The translations under genes were made by a program, and so were the position numbers. This document shows positions 6,498 to 10,176 of a stretch of 10,176 bases of DNA, in pieces. Numbering within the stretch: position 1 is the first letter of the stretch; each line of letters starts with the position of its first letter. The notes under the pieces were generated by a model. That model was not told the DNA's origin. It did not search any database and saw nothing but the letters and a program-made list of their open reading frames with translations. The DNA comes from Funneliformis mosseae (lineage: Eukaryota > Glomeromycota > Glomeromycetes > Glomerales > Glomeraceae): positions 1-10,176 of the forward strand of contig CAJVPP010004078.1 in assembly GCA_910592005.1 (NCBI GenBank). The letters are read 5' to 3'.

Positions 6498-7012
6498 TTT
6501 TTAGCTACAGTTTCAACCATAATTGATAACTTATTTAGAAAAATCTAAATAATAAAGTTTTTATCATTATTTATCTAAAAAGAATTCAAAAAAGTATTAG
6601 TTTTTAAAACTAACGAAATAGAATTTTAATAACAAAATTTTTGTTTTTGCATGTTAATTGGTTTTATTATTTATTACAATAATGATACATAAATAAAATA
6701 AAAAAAATAAAACTACAAATAGAATAAATTTATAATTATTAAAGTATGCTTACTTTTGGTTAGATATAGTTAACCTATAACTATTAATCCTAAATATCAC
6801 AAAGAGGTGACAAGCTTCGTTTAGAAAAAAAAATTTTTTTTTTTTAACAAAAATCAGAAAAAAAAACTATAAAAAAAAACTGAATGTGAAATTAAAGGAA
6901 AAAATGAAAAAAAAAGGAATAACAATAGTTAGAGAGAGTAACAGTTAAAAGTTTGTTTTAAAAAAAAAGAATGTCAATAATTAAAGTAATAATTAGATTT
7001 AAAAAAAAAGAA
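6498..7012. other. A/T-run-rich spacer without a gene
   Basis: It contains an A9T12 junction at 6825-6845 and many A runs of 8-10 nt between 6860 and 7010. No feature is supported. The C-terminal continuation of the minus-strand gene relic could in principle reach into it, but no frame is convincing. Confidence 0.4.
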
Positions 7013-7690
7013 TTATGTAGAGGAGTTTATAGTTTGTGATAGTATTTCAGTATTAGATAGTAAAGGTGATGATGTAGTTCTTTGTGGAGAAGAAGGATTG
7101 GAAGAATGAGAATTATTTAAATTTTCTAGTAAAGTAAATATAAAATTTAGTTTAAAATAAATTAAAATATTTTAAACTTAAATAACAAAACTTACAGCGC
7201 TCTAATTTAGATCACTTTCTTTTTTTTACTTGAGAAACTAAAAAATAAAAAGTTGAATTTAACTATAAATATCAAACAGAATACATTTTTAAATACTTAC
7301 CAGAATTTTCCAAAATGGAGTTTTAAATTACTCTCCATATTTTTCATCAACTTTACTCTACCTTTCTTTTAGATTTCCTTTCACATAAAATTCAAATAAC
7401 TAAAAATATTGATTGTTTATAATTTTTATTTTATACAATTAGATTGCTTGCTTTCTTAATCAGGATTTTACTTACTTTACAATCTTTAACCATTCCTTTA
7501 AATTTTGCTTAACATTGCATTACCATAACATCTATATTAAATTTTTCTTTGATCTTCTTTACAACTTCTTTCCAAAAAGGTAACTTTGATCTTTTAAGCA
7601 TAAACTAATATTCTTTATTTCTATTTCTTCTTTCATCTATTAACAATTTAACTTCATTATCATCCTAATTGATTATGTTTGGAATTTTTG
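7013..7690 (-). pseudogene. Myb/SANT-like DNA-binding gene relic, four exons
   Basis: On the minus strand, exon 1 (about 7690-7476) encodes a Myb/SANT-like (trihelix-type) domain: DDNEVKLLIDERRNRNKEY, then LPFWKEVVKKIKEKFN, then QC-stop-AKFKGMVKDCK. Intron 7475-7400 has a GTAAGT donor and TTTTTAG acceptor. Exon 2 (7399-7301, 33 codons) joins in phase: LFEFYVKGNLKER, SKVDEKYGE, FKTPFWKIL. Intron 7300-7238 again has GTAAGT. Exon 3 (7237-7196) gives a basic stretch, VKKRK and SKLER. Intron 7195-7126 has GTAAGT and CTAG. Exon 4 (7125-7013) continues in phase from exon 3 as an S/T/P/N-rich tail (NLNNSHSSNPSSPQRTTSS). Stops at 7667-7665, 7607-7605, 7511-7509, 7360-7358, 7330-7328 and 7214-7212 break it, mostly explicable as Gln, Trp or Arg codons hit by transitions. 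Exons 2 and 3 are out of phase by one base, probably an indel. The start codon is not identified. This type of domain is found in transcription factors and in transposon-associated proteins. Confidence 0.72.
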
Positions 7691-8371
7691 ATAAATTGAA
7701 AATTTAAAAATTATTAAATTTAATTTTTTAACAATTAAAGAAAAAAGAAAAAATATACTTATAAATTTATATAAAATTATATCGACATATGTCAAAAATT
7801 TGAAATATTTTCAAATAAGTAATTCTATTTTACATATAATAAATAATTCAATTTAGTTAAAATTATCTAATTATTGCAAAATTAATTGTAAATTTATTTT
7901 TACGCATTACGTGTATTTCAATTTATAAAATTATCTAATAATTACAATTTTAATAAAATTGCTAAATTTTTACGTGATTTCAAATTTTCATTTTCAGAAG
8001 AAAATACAAATTTCAATAATAATATTTCAATAATCACTTTTAATTCACCTTTGATTTATCTTTAGGTTTATCACTAATTAAATTTCTGGATAATTAACAA
8101 TTTTTTTTTAAATTTACATAATTTTTTAATTAAAATTTTGCAAAAATAATCTAATTTTATTATTCTAATTTATATTTAATGAGAACTTTATTTTAAAAAA
8201 AATTAGTTAAATTAGTATTGGAATCAATGCTATTAAATTATTATTTTTAGTAAATAATACTAAATTATTATATTTAAATGCGAAATGTTAGATTTTCAAT
8301 TGCATAATATTAGATTCTTAATCAATATTTTTTCGTTCAACATATCAAATAATGAAAATACCAGTATAAAC
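7691..8371. other. AT-rich spacer between the two relics
   Basis: No gene is supported. It separates the minus-strand Myb/SANT-like relic from the plus-strand hAT relic, so the two are divergent. The 5' end of the hAT element should lie here, but no convincing terminal inverted repeat or 8-bp target duplication could be read. Confidence 0.4.
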
Positions 8372-8460
8372 TTTGAAGAAATAGAAGAATTTGATTTTGA
8401 TTATGATTTTGATAATAAAACAAATAAACCATCTATTCCTGAATAACAAAAGGAAGATAG
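8372..8460 (+). other. Acidic coding-like stretch upstream of the hAT relic
   Basis: One frame reads FEEIEEFDFDYDFDNKTNK, then PSIPE, a TAA, then QKEDS. It is acidic and lies shortly before the BED finger, in a different frame from it. It is plausibly the N-terminus of the same decayed transposase, separated by an indel in about 8460-8540; chance composition is the alternative. Confidence 0.35.
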
Positions 8461-8540
8461 CATAAATATATTTAATATTATAAGAATAAAGAAAAAACTA
8501 CTTTAGCTATTTAAGAATATATGTATAAAAATATGATAAT

Positions 8541-10012
8541 ATGAATAAAGTTATAGCAATAATTTATGATTTGTATAAAAAAGAGTATAGTCCTAAAACA
8601 TTAACATGATCTCTAATAGATCATATATCTAAGGAACATAAATATAATATTTCAATAAAGCAATAAATGTGACTTCATTTTGTTAAAAATCCATATGGTA
8701 AATTTAATGCAATAAGAGTTAAAGATTGTACAAATGCTACTATTGATGTTTGGACTTCAATTACAAATTAAGCTTATCTGAGAATAATTATTTATTATAT
8801 CGATGATGAATAGAATATGTGACATTTTCTTTTTAATTTAATTCATTTTAAACATCATTATACTTGTATTAGGATAAAGGAAAAGCTTCTTTAATTAATA
8901 GACAAAATGAATCTTAATGAAAAAATTCTTTCTTTTACTACAGATAATGATGTAATAATAGTTCTTTGTGGTAAAAATATAACAACTGAATTTGAAGAAA
9001 CTTAGAATGATAAAGAATTTTAATATTTCTAAAATGTAACACATATTTTAAATATCACAATTAATTATGGAATACAATTAAGAACAGAAATTATTAATAA
9101 GGTTAGAATATTTGTAAATAAAATCCATCATTCTACTATTCTATGTAATGCACTTTGCAGTTATTATAAGATAATAATAAAGAATCATCTTAAACCTGAT
9201 TTTGATATTATTACATAATGTAATAGTATATTTTTAATGTTAGAAAAGTTTAAATGAATGCATGAAGAACTTGATTTTCTTATTTGTAATAAAAAATAGT
9301 TAGAGACATTTTATCTTAATAAAAATGAATAGAATTAAGCACAATCAATGATTATCCTATTAGAACTAATATATAAGGTAACAAAAATTCTTTCTTCAAG
9401 TTCGTATCCAACTGTTAATAATATTAGATTAATAATTCTTCAATATATTAAGATATATATTAATGATTACACATTAGAGAAATCCATTATGGCAGATTCT
9501 ATATGCAAAAAAATTGATGATTATTGGAAGATATTTGATTCCTTTACAACTATTCCAACTATTCTTAATCTAAGTTCAAATTACTTACTTTTCCATTTTG
9601 AAAATAACGTGATAAAGTAATAAATCAATTTCATTCAAGAATGCTTATATATATACTATCATAAGATTTAGATAATTCAAATTATATTGTAAAAAAAAAT
9701 ACAAATGCTAGATCATTTTTTGAAAATTTAATTATATAACAATAAAATGAAATACAATTATTAGAAGAAGAATTAGAAAGATATTTGGCTTTGCTATTAA
9801 CACAATCTGAGCCATTATTTTGATGGCATCAATATACAAACAAATTTCTGATTTTATCAAAAATGACACATAATTATCTTATCATTTAAGGTACTAGTGT
9901 ACTAAGTGAACAAACATTTTCAGTTGCATCACATATTATAATAAAAGTTCAAAATCATCTTAATCCTAATACAACTCATACTTCTTTGTATTTGAAAAGC
10001 TAGATAAAATAA
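8541..10012 (+). pseudogene. hAT-superfamily transposase relic (BED finger to C-terminal domain)
   Basis: A former DNA-transposon transposase. In order: a degenerate BED zinc finger (8565-8639, both Cys now Tyr, with HISKEH keeping the His pair); KNPYGKF and KDCTNA; TIDVWTS (8742-8759) and TTDND (about 8937-8951), which correspond to the two Asp motifs of the hAT DDE catalytic core; DIIT-stop-CNSIFLML (about 9204-9233), the usual TRWNST motif with Arg and Trp lost; TKILSSSSYPTVN (from about 9381); IDDYWKIFDSF; and, after a frameshift at about 9615-9640, the C-terminal dimerisation region EELERYLALLLTQSEPLF, WHQYTNKFLILSKM, GTSVLSEQTFSVASHIII, LYLKS. About 20 stops interrupt it, largely TAA or TAG where Gln or Trp is expected and TGA where Arg or Trp is expected. 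Only about 30 residues separate the BED finger from DVWTS, shorter than I expect, which suggests an internal deletion. It cannot encode an active enzyme. Confidence 0.9.
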
Positions 10013-10176
10013 AATGCTAGTTCAATTAATAATAAAATTGATTGATCTTATTATTTCTGGTTTTTAATATTTTTAATAATACTATTTTATCAATAAATTT
10101 AATAAACGAATTTATCAAACAGATTACATTTTTTTAAATAATTATCAAATTTATTTTAAATTTAAGCATATGTAAA
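10013..10176. other. AT-rich DNA after the hAT relic
   Basis: No gene is seen. The 3' terminal repeat of the hAT element would be expected here or beyond the window, but nothing matching a 5' counterpart was found. Confidence 0.4.

Noticed and set aside
9348..9620. A 90-codon plus-strand frame taken as an independent gene
   Set aside because: It is the longest surviving stop-free piece of the hAT transposase relic and in frame with the motifs before it, not a separate gene.
1..10176. Ciliate-type reading of TAA/TAG as Gln throughout
   Set aside because: In the hAT relic, TAG falls at conserved Trp positions, TGA is also frequent, and zinc-finger Cys codons have become Tyr. Single-step transitions explain all of these under the standard code; reassignment does not.
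1..10176. CRISPR arrays, bacterial operons, tRNA or rRNA genes
   Set aside because: No regularly spaced direct repeats with spacers, no ribosome-binding-site-led gene series, and no cloverleaf or rRNA-like segment was seen.

Overview
The window looks like a gene-poor, transposon-rich stretch of an AT-rich eukaryotic nuclear genome, most likely a fungus. The support is short introns (50-76 nt) with GTATGT or GTAAGT donors, TATA boxes 80-115 nt upstream of short reading frames, a BED-finger hAT transposase relic, and a Myb/SANT-like gene relic. The protein families and base composition remind me of arbuscular mycorrhizal fungi (Glomeromycotina), but that is inference. There is no sign of bacterial gene organisation.

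The left part (about 1-4490) is moderately AT-rich. It holds three short candidate genes, each behind a TATA box: an unspliced 85-aa frame at 111-365, a two-exon gene at 1072-1412 whose coding character runs on in another frame to about 1660, and a two-exon 58-aa gene at 3049-3275. Two stretches read like proteins but are broken by TAA/TAG (543-797 minus, 2186-2677 plus). A perfect 25-bp inverted repeat lies at 3559-3645, and a 41-bp tandem duplication follows the third gene.

The middle (about 4250-5390) is a repeat block. It has three diverged 47-51 bp tandem units and a pair of 37-bp inverted repeats about 1 kb apart. Inserted between the inverted repeats is what looks like a 5'-truncated, retrotransposed mRNA 3' end on the minus strand, with AATAAA, a 26-nt poly(A) and a 12-bp target-site duplication.

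The right part (about 4873-10176) is extremely AT-rich and decayed. At 7013-7690 on the minus strand is a four-exon Myb/SANT-like gene relic with three splice-site pairs still readable. At 8541-10012 on the plus strand is a hAT transposase relic from BED finger to C-terminal dimerisation domain. Both are damaged mainly by changes explicable as C-to-T or G-to-A transitions (Gln and Trp codons turned into stops, zinc-finger Cys into Tyr), as expected from repeat-induced point mutation or methylcytosine deamination. The genes do not form a pathway. The window is best read as layers of insertion and mutational decay around a few small expressed-looking genes.
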